DNA of 64,000 nucleotides from Flavobacterium gillisiae. Its GTDB lineage: Bacteria > Bacteroidota > Bacteroidia > Flavobacteriales > Flavobacteriaceae. Where the stretch lies: contig NZ_FNRD01000004.1 in NCBI RefSeq assembly GCF_900107635.1, positions 124,001-188,000 on the forward strand, in the 5' to 3' direction. The position numbers and the translations under genes were made by a program. Below, piece after piece: positions 8,950 through 18,060 of the stretch. Below the pieces are notes generated by a model that did not search any database, was not told the origin of the DNA, and was given only the letters and a program-made list of their open reading frames with translations. How positions within the stretch are numbered: the stretch's first letter is position 1; each line of letters begins with the position of its first letter.

Positions 8950-9201
8950 TTAGTCTAAATGATAAAACTTTGAAATCAAAAATTTCAAAACAAAATAAAG
9001 CACACTTACAACCACCACAAAAGAAATTAGGAAGCTAATCAGGTTTACCACAATATTAGGAATAAACTTCAATCTGGGATGCGAAAGGTAAGGCTCACGA
9101 TGAAGTCTTTCGTGGAAATTTTCTTTTACTATTTTGACTTTTTTCTTGATAACTCCCTGTTTTTTGCGAGCTGCAATCTCCGCTATTAATTGAAATAAAA
9201 A
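8950..9201 (-). pseudogene. Possible remnant of a small basic membrane protein (no usual start codon)
   Basis: A minus-strand frame stays open for 84 codons between stops. It reads like protein: a basic stretch (ARKKQGVIKKKVKIVKENF), then FHERLHREPYLSHPRLKF, then a convincing membrane helix (NLISFLISFVVVVSVLYFV) and a basic tail ending FYHLD. It has no Met codon and no TTG; only GTG codons inside the hydrophobic part or ATT/ATA codons could start it. It is either a 5'-truncated gene or a small gene with a rare start. No family was recognised. The remaining 8702-9348 gap shows nothing else apart from the dnaE remnant. Confidence 0.35.
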
Positions 9202-9348
9202 TTATATCGTTACAGCTAGATTACTATTTTAAGATCTCTTTTTGACCCTACTAAATTAAACAATTAATTCAATATAAAGTAATTAGACAACGGAAAGAAC
9301 ATGGCGTTTACATCTTCATTTTATCTTTTAATCGAATTATCCGTTGTT

Positions 9349-10926
9349 TCAGACTGTTGTTTCATTCGAAAATGGAACTTGAGCCATCGCTCGTTCGGCA
9401 ATTGCTGTGATCGACAGCGAAGGATTAACCCCTGGATTTGCTGATATCATTGCCCCGTCAATAACAAACATATTTTCATACCCAAAAACTTTGTTGTTTT
9501 TGTCTATCACTCCTTTTGAGCTGTCTTTCCCCATAACTGCCCCACCTAATACATGAGCTGTCGATGGTATACCGGCAACGGCTTCTAAAACAAAAGAAGT
9601 TGCTTTTCCGTTAACTATCTTACTGTATCTATCTGTCAAGTCTCTCGACTCCGGAATATCAGCACTCGGTTTTAGTCCTGAGCTCATATTGGAAGACATT
9701 CCTCCCAAAAAGTTGTTCTTGAATTTCAACGTGCTATCTATTGATTGCATGAATAACAAAACGGTAGTACTTTTTGACCAACTGTTCCTGAAATAAATTT
9801 TGAAGTAACTCAAAGGATATCTTAGCAGTTGCTGTATCATATTTATAAAACGCACTCCTCCATTTTTCCCATGGGATATAGGCACATGAAGTAATTTCCA
9901 GAAACCGGATCCCTCAGCGTAGCGTACAATTTCTAAATGGCTGTTATCATCTGTATGCAATAAACTTCCTATCGCCACCCCTTTTGACAAATTTTTATTT
10001 TTATCCAAAGTAGAAACGCTAATCAGGGTTTCATTGTTCGTCCTGATGTCGTCTCCTAATTTATCTGACAATAACGGAAGTGATTTCATTTTAAGTTTAA
10101 GCAAGAGTTTTACGGTTCCCAGTACCCCGCCTGAAAAAATCACTCCTTTTGAAGTGAATTCCTTTTTCTTCTTGAAAAATTGAGTGCTGGACTTAACAGA
10201 AATTTTAAATCCTGTCGCTCCCTCCTTACCGTCTATAGGTTTTACATCATAAACTTCATTTTCTGCTAGAATTGTAGCACCTAAATTTTGAGCTAAATAA
10301 AGATAATTTTTGTCCAAAGTGTTTTTTGCATTATGCCTGCAACCCGTCATGCATCCACCACAAAAAGTACATCCTGCTCTATCTGGACCTTTACCATCGA
10401 AATAGGGATCTTTTACTTTTTGTCCTTCCTTCCCAAAATAAACAGCCACATCCGGATGCTCAAATTGATCTTCGCGTCCCAACTCTTTTGCTAATTCTTT
10501 TAAAGCAATATCACCGTCAAACAATTTTGGGTTTTTAGAAGCGCCCAACATTTTAAGTGCTTGTTGATAGAAAGGCTTGAGTTCTGTTTCCCAATCTTCG
10601 AGTTCACTCCAACTTCCTGACTTATAAAAATTAGTTTTGGGAATAGGTAACGTATTGGCGTAGACTAAAGAACCACCGCCAACTCCTGTTCCTGATATAA
10701 TTACAACATGCTTGAAAATACTCATTTTCATGATACCAAAGAAACGCAAATACGGCATCCAAAGCCATTTCCTTAGATTCCAATTGGTCTTGGCAAAATC
10801 ATTCGCTTTGTACCATTTCCCTTTTTCTATCACAAGTACTTTATATCCTTTTTCTGAAAGACGTAAAGCACTTACTGAACCGCCAAACCCGCTTCCTATA
10901 ATTATATAATCAAAATCGTATTGCAT
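9349..10926 (-). CDS. GMC-family FAD oxidoreductase (cholesterol-oxidase-like)
   Basis: A 525-residue flavoenzyme. The Rossmann FAD motif IIIGSGFGGSVSALRL starts at residue 8, a second FAD contact is GTGVGGGSLVYAN (about 79-91), and the C-terminal GMC signature is MISANPGVNPSLSITAIAERA. It would oxidise an alcohol or sterol-like group using FAD. A notable CTFCGGCMTGC cluster (Cys186, 189, 192, 196) has the spacing of a ferredoxin-type Fe-S ligand set. No signal peptide is seen, so it is probably cytoplasmic. It is a single gene with a 215-bp gap upstream in which no feature was seen. The substrate is unknown. Confidence 0.85.
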   Translation of the reverse strand: MQYDFDYIIIGSGFGGSVSALRLSEKGYKVLVIEKGKWYKANDFAKTNWNLRKWLWMPYLRFFGIMKMSIFKHVVIISGTGVGGGSLVYANTLPIPKTNFYKSGSWSELEDWETELKPFYQQALKMLGASKNPKLFDGDIALKELAKELGREDQFEHPDVAVYFGKEGQKVKDPYFDGKGPDRAGCTFCGGCMTGCRHNAKNTLDKNYLYLAQNLGATILAENEVYDVKPIDGKEGATGFKISVKSSTQFFKKKKEFTSKGVIFSGGVLGTVKLLLKLKMKSLPLLSDKLGDDIRTNNETLISVSTLDKNKNLSKGVAIGSLLHTDDNSHLEIVRYAEGSGFWKLLHVPISHGKNGGVRFINMIQQLLRYPLSYFKIYFRNSWSKSTTVLLFMQSIDSTLKFKNNFLGGMSSNMSSGLKPSADIPESRDLTDRYSKIVNGKATSFVLEAVAGIPSTAHVLGGAVMGKDSSKGVIDKNNKVFGYENMFVIDGAMISANPGVNPSLSITAIAERAMAQVPFSNETTV

Positions 10927-11141
10927 ATTTTTAGCCTGTGTTTTAAACGGATTTCTTTATTTTCATTGTGGCTCGGTCTTGATGCAAATTTGGGAACAGA
11001 TTTCTGCTAAAACCCCTGACTTTTTTCACATCAATTCATTTTTCATAACTACTTCATATAAAAGCTGCTAATCGTAATAAAAATACTAGCTGGCCATAAA
11101 AATAGGCCTTTTCGTATAATAAAAAAAGGTACATTTATAAA

Positions 11142-12047
11142 ATGGTAAATAAATTACTTCTTTTCCTGTTTTTAATATCTCCCTTACTAAGTAATTCACA
11201 AGAATATGTGGATCTCTTAAACCTAAGCTATTCTAAAACAGGAGATACCTCTTTCGAAAATAGTTCAGAAGGCACCACTATTTCTATTTTTGACTCTAAA
11301 GTAACTTTACCAATTGTTTTAAATGAAAAAACAGCCCTTATCACTGGATTTGATTTCAACATTAAAAAACTACAATTACTTCCTAACTCCAATTTCAGTG
11401 AATTATACTATACCCGTCTTAAACTAGGTTTTTCTACTCAGCATTCTGATCGCTGGACCGGAACTTATGTCTTACTTCCCATACTAGCTTCTGATTATAA
11501 AAACATAGGCTCCGATGATATCTATGTGGGTGGGATTGCGGTATGGACGTATAAAAAGCGTAAAAACTTCAATTATAAATTCGGACTATATACTGGTAAT
11601 GAAGCCTTTGGTTTTTACATTACTCCTTTAGTTGGTATTTACTACATCAGCCCTAATTCTGGTTTTGAAATTAGTGCTTTACTGCCGGGGCTTTTTGATA
11701 TGAACTTTGGAATTTCCAGTAAAACGAGACTGGGAATCGACTACAAAGGAAACTCTGAAACATTCAAAATTCAAAACGACAAAGCGCTAACAACTTATTT
11801 AGAAAACAATTGCTTGGAGTTTTCATGCTACCTCCAAAATAATTCGTTGGACAAAAACCTTCTTTTACGTTTAAAAACTGGGTATTCTACAAACAGTTAT
11901 GATGTTTACGACGTTAATGATAAAATCGACCTATCAATTACTCCTTTTAAGTTTGGAAACAACAGAACTAAATTAAATTCTGAATTAGCCTATAGTTCTT
12001 TTCTAAAGGTTGAAGCGATCTATCGGTTCCCTATTTATTCGAAATAG
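11142..12047 (+). CDS. DUF6268-like outer-membrane beta-barrel protein
   Basis: A 301-residue protein with a signal peptide (KLLLFLFLISPLLSNSQ, cleaved about residue 20). The rest alternates polar and hydrophobic residues in short strands rich in Tyr, Phe and Gly (ELYYTRLKLGFS, KFGLYTGNEAFGFYITP) and ends in a barrel-like aromatic strand (KVEAIYRFPIYSK). It resembles the DUF6268 barrel family of Bacteroidota. Its function is unknown. A stem-loop with U-run lies 32 bp after the stop. The assignment to DUF6268 is from memory of family look, not a search. Confidence 0.65.
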   Translation: MVNKLLLFLFLISPLLSNSQEYVDLLNLSYSKTGDTSFENSSEGTTISIFDSKVTLPIVLNEKTALITGFDFNIKKLQLLPNSNFSELYYTRLKLGFSTQHSDRWTGTYVLLPILASDYKNIGSDDIYVGGIAVWTYKKRKNFNYKFGLYTGNEAFGFYITPLVGIYYISPNSGFEISALLPGLFDMNFGISSKTRLGIDYKGNSETFKIQNDKALTTYLENNCLEFSCYLQNNSLDKNLLLRLKTGYSTNSYDVYDVNDKIDLSITPFKFGNNRTKLNSELAYSSFLKVEAIYRFPIYSK

Positions 12048-12079
12048 AATTGTCATTACATATATTCTATTCACTAAAA

Positions 12080-12113
12080 AAAGCCGTCCTGTTCCTTTAT
12101 ACAAAACGGCTTT
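12080..12113. terminator. Rho-independent terminator after the DUF6268 gene
   Basis: AAAGCCGT (12080-12087) pairs with ACGGCTTT (12106-12113) around an 18-base loop, flanked by an A-run upstream and a short T-run downstream. It can serve the plus-strand DUF6268 gene and, in reverse, the minus-strand remnant that follows. Confidence 0.65.
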
Positions 12114-12135
12114 ATAGCTATTTTTAGCGCGACTC

Positions 12136-12330
12136 TTACTCCACTAACTTATAATAGAACATTTCAGGAACGCCTTCTACTCCAGCTTCCTTCATCAATT
12201 TTTTCTGTTCTTCTGATGTGATCAATGCTTTTGCCTTATCAATATCTGAAATTACAAATACTATAGTCATTATATTAGAATCATCAATATTTCTACCTAT
12301 AATACCATTAATAGAATCCTCTTATTAATA
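12136..12330 (-). pseudogene. Truncated copy of the duplicated-domain lipoprotein gene (3' end only)
   Basis: Between 12139 and about 12297 the sequence matches the 3' end of the lipoprotein gene at 14897 with about a dozen mismatches in roughly 155 bases (near 92%). It keeps the reading frame and stop and encodes a C-terminus of about 50 residues (for example ISDIDKAKALITSEEQKK and PEMFYYKLVE). Similarity fades past 12300 and a stop in frame at 12322-12324 closes the frame, so there is no start and no lipobox. The two-component genes at 12768-14801 lie between this fragment and the intact gene. Confidence 0.88.
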
Positions 12331-12767
12331 TTCCTTCCCATCCTCACACATTTTATGCAATTAGATCAAAACCTTCTCCCTAATAACGACTCTGTTATCT
12401 AGTTATCAATCTATTACAACTGTAATAAATTCATTTTATTAATTACAATCTACATTCAGATTCTAATAAAATAATTCGACAACTAAAAACCTATATTCTA
12501 AAATTTAATACGATAGTGTACAATTATTTCTCCGTATTTTTACAAGCCTACAACTGTATAATTGATTATATATTTAATAAACAAATTTTTAGATTTTGTT
12601 TGAGGTCACAATTTATTTTACTGACTACAATCTAAGTTCTGAGTATACAAACATTAAACAAGTCTTAAAATTTGATAATATAAAATTTAAAAACATTCTA
12701 AGGGATAATTTTAAAGTACCTTTAACAATTAACAAGTGTTTTCTTTTCTTGTAAAATAGATGAACAA
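12331..12767. other. Long AT-rich gap upstream of the two-component operon
   Basis: No coding frame was found in these 437 bases. A degenerate direct repeat is possible (ATTACAATCTACATTCAGATT near 12440 against GACTACAATCTAAGTTCTGAG near 12620, shifted about 180 bp). The promoter of the downstream kinase must lie here, but no convincing TAnnTTTG box was identified; TACCTTTA at about 12716 is the nearest candidate. Confidence 0.4.
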
Positions 12768-14387
12768 ATGAATTTAATGAAATTCCATTTACTAATGAAT
12801 CTACAAAATAGAAAAAAACTAGAAATTCTAAGTGCCATAATTGTGCTCATTTCCATAATTAGTTTTCTAGGCTATCTATTCAAATTCAGTTTTTATTCAA
12901 TTTTACCTTATCCTTGGTCCCTACCGATTCAAATAAATTCTTCAATAAACTTAGTCTTATTTTGTATTTTGTTACATTTTATAGTTAACAAAAAAAATAA
13001 TCTTTTTATTAAATATTGCTCAATACTAATAATTGTAAATGGTCTTCTAAATTTACTATACATTATACACCTTAACTCTGGCATTCTTAATTCAATATTT
13101 GCTAATCCTATTTTAGATGGTGTATTAATTGGCAGGTACACTAATGGCCGACCTTGCGTAGCAAGCATCCTTAGCTTTACATTAATGGGGTTCTCGTTTT
13201 TGGGGATACGTTCAAAAAATAAAATTTTTAATCAAATAGCACAAGCTACTTTGCATCTAGTTACACTAATTTCAATTCTTACAATCTTAGGCTTATCAGA
13301 TCACATCCCAAGTTTAGATCAACTCTACTTCTTTAGTAATTTTTCGATATATGGTGCTTTTATGCTCATGTTATTATCTATAATGGCCGCAGCTGTTCAG
13401 CCCAATTTAGGTTTTGCAGCAACATTTATTGGTTCTAAAATAGGACACGAAATTAGCCGTTCTTTATTTCCCAAAATATTATTCTCGGTTTTAATCGTAG
13501 GATATTTAAAAATTTTAATCGCAAGATCAGCTTTAATAAATGAAGCTTCCGCAAATGCATTATTACAAACCTCATATATTTTAATCGCCTTATTTATAAT
13601 CTACTTTACAAAAGAGAGTTTAAATAAAATTGATGATAAAAGAAAAGAAGCTGAAAGTAAAATTGTCTTAGCAAACAACAGTCTTGAAAAAAGGATTATG
13701 GAACGTACAAACCATCTAACACAACAAAATAAGCAGTTAGAGGAATTTGCATATGTAGTCTCTCATAATTTTAGAGCACCCGTTAGTAATTTACAATCTC
13801 TTATAGATATTTATAAAGAGGAAAAAGACATCAAAATTAAAGATCTATTATTAGATAAATTTGAAATAACAATCAATAATCTTGATACGACACTAAATGA
13901 TCTATTAAACGGTATTTCTGTTAAAAATGATTCAAAAAAGGAAAAACAGCACTTATTATTCAACAGCAGTTTTTTAACTGCAGTCGAATCTTTTCAAGGA
14001 GATATTATTAAATCTGGGGCTCTAATCACAAGTGATTTTTCAAAGGCGCTAGGTATAGAATATTCAGCCTTGTATTTAGAAAGTATAATTCAAAACCTGC
14101 TGAGCAATGCCTTAAAATATAGTTCACCTCTACGAACTGCCAAAATTCATTTTGAATCCCATATTATCAACGATGAAGTTGTACTTACGGTTTCTGATAA
14201 TGGGCTAGGTATTGATTTAGAGGAACATGGAAAGGACATCTTTGGGTTTAATAAAGTTTTCCATAAGCATCCTGATGCAAAAGGAGTTGGACTTTTCCTA
14301 GTAAAAGCACAAGTTGAAGGAATGGGAGGAACAATAAGCGTAGAGAGCAAAGTTGATGCTGGAACAAAATTTAAAATTATATTTTAA
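12768..14387 (+). CDS. Membrane sensor histidine kinase with multi-helix N-terminus
   Basis: A 539-residue protein. Residues 15-285 form about seven or eight hydrophobic helices with no recognised extracellular domain, so it probably senses within or near the membrane. A coiled linker (ANNSLEKRIMERTNHLTQQN) leads to a HisKA motif SHNFRAP with His333, then an HATPase domain with N-box NLLSNALKYS, DNGLGI and GVGLFLVKA. The HNFRAP motif is a Bacteroidota variant of HE(L/I)R(T/N)P. It is followed after 9 bp by a single-domain response regulator that it probably phosphorylates. The locus is flanked by an intact and a truncated copy of the same lipoprotein 3' end. Confidence 0.88.
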   Translation: MNLMKFHLLMNLQNRKKLEILSAIIVLISIISFLGYLFKFSFYSILPYPWSLPIQINSSINLVLFCILLHFIVNKKNNLFIKYCSILIIVNGLLNLLYIIHLNSGILNSIFANPILDGVLIGRYTNGRPCVASILSFTLMGFSFLGIRSKNKIFNQIAQATLHLVTLISILTILGLSDHIPSLDQLYFFSNFSIYGAFMLMLLSIMAAAVQPNLGFAATFIGSKIGHEISRSLFPKILFSVLIVGYLKILIARSALINEASANALLQTSYILIALFIIYFTKESLNKIDDKRKEAESKIVLANNSLEKRIMERTNHLTQQNKQLEEFAYVVSHNFRAPVSNLQSLIDIYKEEKDIKIKDLLLDKFEITINNLDTTLNDLLNGISVKNDSKKEKQHLLFNSSFLTAVESFQGDIIKSGALITSDFSKALGIEYSALYLESIIQNLLSNALKYSSPLRTAKIHFESHIINDEVVLTVSDNGLGIDLEEHGKDIFGFNKVFHKHPDAKGVGLFLVKAQVEGMGGTISVESKVDAGTKFKIIF

Positions 14388-14396
14388 AACAATATT

Positions 14397-14801
14397 ATGG
14401 ACAAAAAATTACTAATTGCAATTGTAGATGATGATCTTATTTTCCAATTTATCGCGGAAAGATTGATCGAATCAATTAATTCTGAACACCAAACAATTAT
14501 ATTCTCGGATGGAAAAGAAGCCATCGATTTTATCGATTCTAACCGTAATGAGATCGATACTCTTCCCGATATTATATTTCTTGATATTAATATGCCAGTT
14601 ATGAATGGTTGGCAATTCTTAAATAAATACATTGAAATCAAATCGAAAATTGAGAAAGAAATAACGATCTATATCGTTAGCTCTTCAAAAAATCCGGATG
14701 ACTTTATTAAAGCAGAAAACATAAATGAAGTGACTGATTATATAGTCAAACCTATTAACCGCGAAAAATACACTAGTATCCTAGATTCCTTTTGCAAATA
14801 A
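14397..14801 (+). CDS. Single-domain response regulator (REC only)
   Basis: A 134-residue receiver domain with the acidic pocket VDDD (10-13), phospho-acceptor Asp63 in FLDINMP, Ser in VSSS and Lys in VKPI. There is no output domain, so it acts by protein contact or phosphotransfer, as CheY- or Rcp1-like regulators do. It lies 9 bp after the histidine kinase, surely co-transcribed, and is followed by a bidirectional terminator. Confidence 0.92.
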   Translation: MDKKLLIAIVDDDLIFQFIAERLIESINSEHQTIIFSDGKEAIDFIDSNRNEIDTLPDIIFLDINMPVMNGWQFLNKYIEIKSKIEKEITIYIVSSSKNPDDFIKAENINEVTDYIVKPINREKYTSILDSFCK

Positions 14802-14850
14802 AACCCTCATTATCCTTTTGTTTAAAAAAACTTAATAATAGACATTAAAA

Positions 14851-14877
14851 AACCGCAAAAGGGTGCCCTTTTACGGT
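14851..14877. terminator. Bidirectional terminator between converging genes
   Basis: AACCGCAAAAGGG (14851-14863) pairs with CCCTTTTACGGTT (14865-14877) around a tiny loop, with an A-run before. It separates the plus-strand response regulator from the minus-strand lipoprotein gene ending at 14897. Confidence 0.8.
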
Positions 14878-14896
14878 TCTATAGATATCATATACC

Positions 14897-15613
14897 TTAC
14901 TCTACTAACTTATAAAAGAACATTTCTGGAACACCTTCTACTCCTGCATCCATCATCACTTTTTTCTGTTCTTCTGATTTGATCAATGCTTTTGCCTTAT
15001 CAATATCTGAAATTGCAAATACTATAGTCACTATATTAGGATCATCAATATTTCTTGCCATTCCTCGGTCAATTAAGCCTCCCTCCATTCTTTTGATTAT
15101 TCCTTCTTCGTCATATACTTTGAGCCAAGCATCAAAATCTTTTACGCGGTGGGTTACCATTAGTCTGTCTTTCAGATTTATTTTTGAATTATCATTTCGA
15201 ATTACTTCATAAAAGCCGAATTTAGGAGTATTCAGCACACCAGCTTTCTTCATCGCGTCCTTAAGGCTAGGGAGCATGCTAAAATCCTTGGCTTTATTGA
15301 CATCATCCATTTTATCAATTACCATAATCGTATTGGGATTATCCATCCCTCTACCAATAACAAAATGCGAAATTCCATAGGTCATTCGGACTGAATCATG
15401 AGCGTCATATGCTAGTCTCCATTTATTGTAACCAGCAACATCGTGTTTGATTACAATAACCTTAAAAGGCATGAATGCAGTACTCGCGGTATCAACCTCT
15501 TCCATTGTACTTACTTCCTCTACTTTTTCAGCTTTGTTGTTTTTACATGAAAAGAATACAACAGTAAAAACTATAACTAAAACTGACATCCACAATCGTT
15601 TACTATTTTTCAT
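14897..15613 (-). CDS. Lipoprotein with two tandem ABM-like (dimeric alpha-beta barrel) domains
   Basis: A 238-residue protein with a lipoprotein signal (VFTVVFFSC, Cys23), an acidic linker, and two related halves: residues about 51-145 (VIVIKHDVAGYNKWRLAYD...GVLNTPKFGFYEV) and about 152-238 (LMVTHRVKDFDAWLKVYDE...GVEGVPEMFFYKLVE). Each resembles a single dimeric alpha-beta barrel unit of the kind in antibiotic-biosynthesis-monooxygenase-like proteins. Linked in one chain, the two could form the barrel pair without dimerising. Function and ligand are unknown. A second, 5'-truncated copy of its end lies at 12136-12330. Confidence 0.75.
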   Translation of the reverse strand: MKNSKRLWMSVLVIVFTVVFFSCKNNKAEKVEEVSTMEEVDTASTAFMPFKVIVIKHDVAGYNKWRLAYDAHDSVRMTYGISHFVIGRGMDNPNTIMVIDKMDDVNKAKDFSMLPSLKDAMKKAGVLNTPKFGFYEVIRNDNSKINLKDRLMVTHRVKDFDAWLKVYDEEGIIKRMEGGLIDRGMARNIDDPNIVTIVFAISDIDKAKALIKSEEQKKVMMDAGVEGVPEMFFYKLVE

Positions 15614-15755
15614 ACTATTACTTTTAAAGTTAATTACACTAAGTAAATATAGTAATAAATACTGATTATCAGGTACTTAGATTTATTTATAATTAAAAAA
15701 GAAAAAATATCTTAGTATCTTTCTCTATTGGAAAGAACATAAAAATCCATAAAAA

Positions 15756-15783
15756 AACCGCCTAATCTTAGAGTTAGGCGGTT
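15756..15783 (-). terminator. Rho-independent terminator of the gapN gene
   Basis: AACCGCCTAA (15756-15765) pairs with TTAGGCGGTT (15774-15783). On the minus strand it is followed by a T-run (the A-run at 15750-15757), 24 bp after the aldehyde dehydrogenase stop. Confidence 0.85.
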
Positions 15784-15806
15784 ACTATTATTAGTACTAC
15801 TATTTA

Positions 15807-17387
15807 TTACAAAATATAATCGGTCGTAATAAAATTGGACTGATCACTATTCAATAACGCTTGTAAAATTTCATTGTTATAGTCATTGTCTTTTGAAGCT
15901 ACAAAAGTTCTAATCGAGAATGAACGTAAGGCATCGTGGATACTTAATGTTCCTACAGCCGAATCTTTACGTCCAGTAAATGGATAAATATCCGGACCTC
16001 TCTGGCAAGAACTATTTAGATTTACACGACATACTAGATTCACTAAAGTATCGATAAGTGGTGCAATGGTTTTAATGTCTTTTCCAAACAAACTTACTTG
16101 TTGCCCGTAATTAGACTCTGCCATATCATTTAAAGGCTCTTGTATGTCCTTAAAACTAATAATAGGTACTACAGGTCCAAACTGCTCTTCATGATACACA
16201 CGCATCTCTTTGTTAATAGGATATAAAACCGCAGGGAAGATAAAATTAGGAGAATGCTCTCCTCCTTTTTCATTAATCACTTTAGCTCCTTTGTCGATCG
16301 CGTCATCAATTAATTCTTGAATATAAGCCGGTTTTTCTTTCTCCGGTAATGGAGTCAAAGAAACAGCTTTGTCCCAAGGGTTTCCAAAAACCAATGCGTC
16401 CACTTTCGCAGCAAATCGTTTGTTGAACTCTTTCACTACGTCTTCGTGTACATACAAAATTTTTAAAGCGGTGCAACGTTGTCCATTAAAGGATAAACTT
16501 CCTGAAATACATTCTTGAATGGCTAGATCTAAATCGGCATCCGCCAAAACAATTGCAGGATTTTTAGCTTCTAAGCCTAAAATTAAACGCAATCTATTTT
16601 TGTTTGGATGTTGGTCTTGCAATGCAATAGCCGATGTACTGTTTCCAATCAAAGCCAAAACAGTTACTTTACCTGATTTCATAATAGGAGCAGCTACTTC
16701 ACGACCGCGACCATATACAATATTGATTACACCTGCTGGAAAACTATTTTTAAAAGCTTCTAATAAAGGTGAAATTAATAAAACTCCATTTTTTGCAGGT
16801 TTGAACACTACCGTGTTTCCCATAATTAAAGCGGGAATCAGTAACGAAAAAGTTTCATTTAAAGGATAGTTGTACGGTCCAAGACACAACACAACTCCAA
16901 GTGGTCCACGACGTACCATGGCATTTACACCTTGACTTTTTGTAAAACGCGCACTATTACGGTCTAATTGTTTGTAATCCTCAATTGTATCGTAGATGTA
17001 TTCTACCGTTCTATCAAATTCTTTTTGAGAATCAGGAAGTGATTTCCCTATTTCCCACATCAAGTACTTCACCACCACGTCACGAGTAGTTTCCATTTGG
17101 TTAACGAAACGAGTCATACATTTGATACGATCTGCCACTTTCATAGTAGGCCATAATCCCTGTCCGTTATTAAACGCTACATCTGCCGCATGTACTGCCT
17201 CTAGTCCTTCTTTTTCTCCCATAAATGGAATAGAACCTAATATCGTTGGTTCATACTTTTCGGTAGATGAAATTGTAGAAAAAACTGCTGATGTTTGACC
17301 ATCCCATTTTTTCAACTCACCATTTACTAAATAGGTATCTTGATTTAATAATGTCTTTATCTGAAATTCTTCTGGTATTGCGTTCAT
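15807..17387 (-). CDS. gapN: NADP-dependent glyceraldehyde-3-phosphate dehydrogenase (non-phosphorylating), ALDH family
   Basis: A 526-residue aldehyde dehydrogenase. The catalytic Glu is in GLEAKNPA and the nucleophilic Cys in NGQRCTALK; the cofactor loop GPYNYPLNE and FKPAKNG match the NADP-specific GapN branch. It would oxidise glyceraldehyde-3-phosphate directly to 3-phosphoglycerate and yield NADPH without ATP. The late-position [24 protein letters not shown] segment is also characteristic. It lies 64 bp downstream of a single-domain rhodanese gene on the same strand and may share its transcript; a strong terminator follows. The GapN assignment over other ALDHs is by overall resemblance. 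Confidence 0.82.
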   Translation of the reverse strand: MNAIPEEFQIKTLLNQDTYLVNGELKKWDGQTSAVFSTISSTEKYEPTILGSIPFMGEKEGLEAVHAADVAFNNGQGLWPTMKVADRIKCMTRFVNQMETTRDVVVKYLMWEIGKSLPDSQKEFDRTVEYIYDTIEDYKQLDRNSARFTKSQGVNAMVRRGPLGVVLCLGPYNYPLNETFSLLIPALIMGNTVVFKPAKNGVLLISPLLEAFKNSFPAGVINIVYGRGREVAAPIMKSGKVTVLALIGNSTSAIALQDQHPNKNRLRLILGLEAKNPAIVLADADLDLAIQECISGSLSFNGQRCTALKILYVHEDVVKEFNKRFAAKVDALVFGNPWDKAVSLTPLPEKEKPAYIQELIDDAIDKGAKVINEKGGEHSPNFIFPAVLYPINKEMRVYHEEQFGPVVPIISFKDIQEPLNDMAESNYGQQVSLFGKDIKTIAPLIDTLVNLVCRVNLNSSCQRGPDIYPFTGRKDSAVGTLSIHDALRSFSIRTFVASKDNDYNNEILQALLNSDQSNFITTDYIL

Positions 17388-17451
17388 TTTTGGTTCTTTT
17401 TGATATTATATTTTATAAGGTATAGTAATAGACTTCAATCTCTTTATAGTA

Positions 17452-17763
17452 TCAAGGCGATACGATTTCTCCGTCCCAGCCTAAGATTCCTCCCGATAAA
17501 TTAAAAGCGTTTTCAATTCCTAGTTCATTCATTATTTCGCAGGCTTTCGCACTTCTTGCTCCTGAACGACAATAAACATAATAGTTTTTACTCTTGTCTA
17601 AAGCATCAATTTCAGAAACAAAAACCGGTCCCTGATGGATATCAATATTTATGGCATTGGAGATTATTCCGTCATTGTATTCATCCTCTGTACGTACATC
17701 TAGGATTACCGCGTTTACATCTCCTTCAAGTTGAGAAGCCCAATCTTCTTGTGATAAATTCAT
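17452..17763 (-). CDS. Single-domain rhodanese-like sulfurtransferase
   Basis: A 103-residue cytoplasmic rhodanese with active-site loop YCRSGARSA (Cys about 70) and an N-terminal VILDVRTEDEYNDGII motif. The loop resembles PspE/GlpE-type enzymes that move sulfane sulfur from thiosulfate or persulfide to thiols. It is divergent from the Crp/Fnr gene and close to SQR and persulfide dioxygenase, which supports a role in sulfur handling. It is probably co-transcribed with gapN. Confidence 0.9.
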   Translation of the reverse strand: MNLSQEDWASQLEGDVNAVILDVRTEDEYNDGIISNAINIDIHQGPVFVSEIDALDKSKNYYVYCRSGARSAKACEIMNELGIENAFNLSGGILGWDGEIVSP

Positions 17764-17838
17764 AATAAGGTTTTTTGTAAATTTACAATGTTTTTTGATA
17801 ACAATAAACCTACGATTTTAGAATTAAATAATAAATCA

Positions 17839-17856
17839 GTGAAAACGTTTTCGCTA
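17839..17856. promoter_or_regulatory. 18-bp palindrome with central CG between rhodanese and Crp/Fnr genes
   Basis: AGTGAAAACGTTTTCGCT is a near-perfect inverted repeat (only the third pair mismatched) with a perfect GAAAACGTTTTC core at 17841-17852. The CG-centred form resembles LacI-family operators. It lies 76 bp upstream of the rhodanese start and about 205 bp upstream of the Crp/Fnr start. No LacI gene is in the window. The rest of the 17764-18060 gap shows nothing clear. Confidence 0.4.
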
Positions 17857-18060
17857 CTATTTAATAATCAGTCAATTATATATTTCACTATTAATCATCA
17901 AAAATAGTCCACTAAATCGATAGGAAAATTGTCAATTCTTCAGAGACGATACCGTTAGAAATAAGATGAACAACAACTACATCCGTTCCTTTAACTTATT
18001 CAATAATTAACGTACTTTTACATTATTGCACTCAAAAGCTAATTCAAACTCAAACTCAAA

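Noticed and set aside
12430..12660. Direct repeat of about 45 bp in the gap before the kinase
   Set aside because: Identity is only about 60% in AT-rich sequence, too weak to call without alignment statistics.
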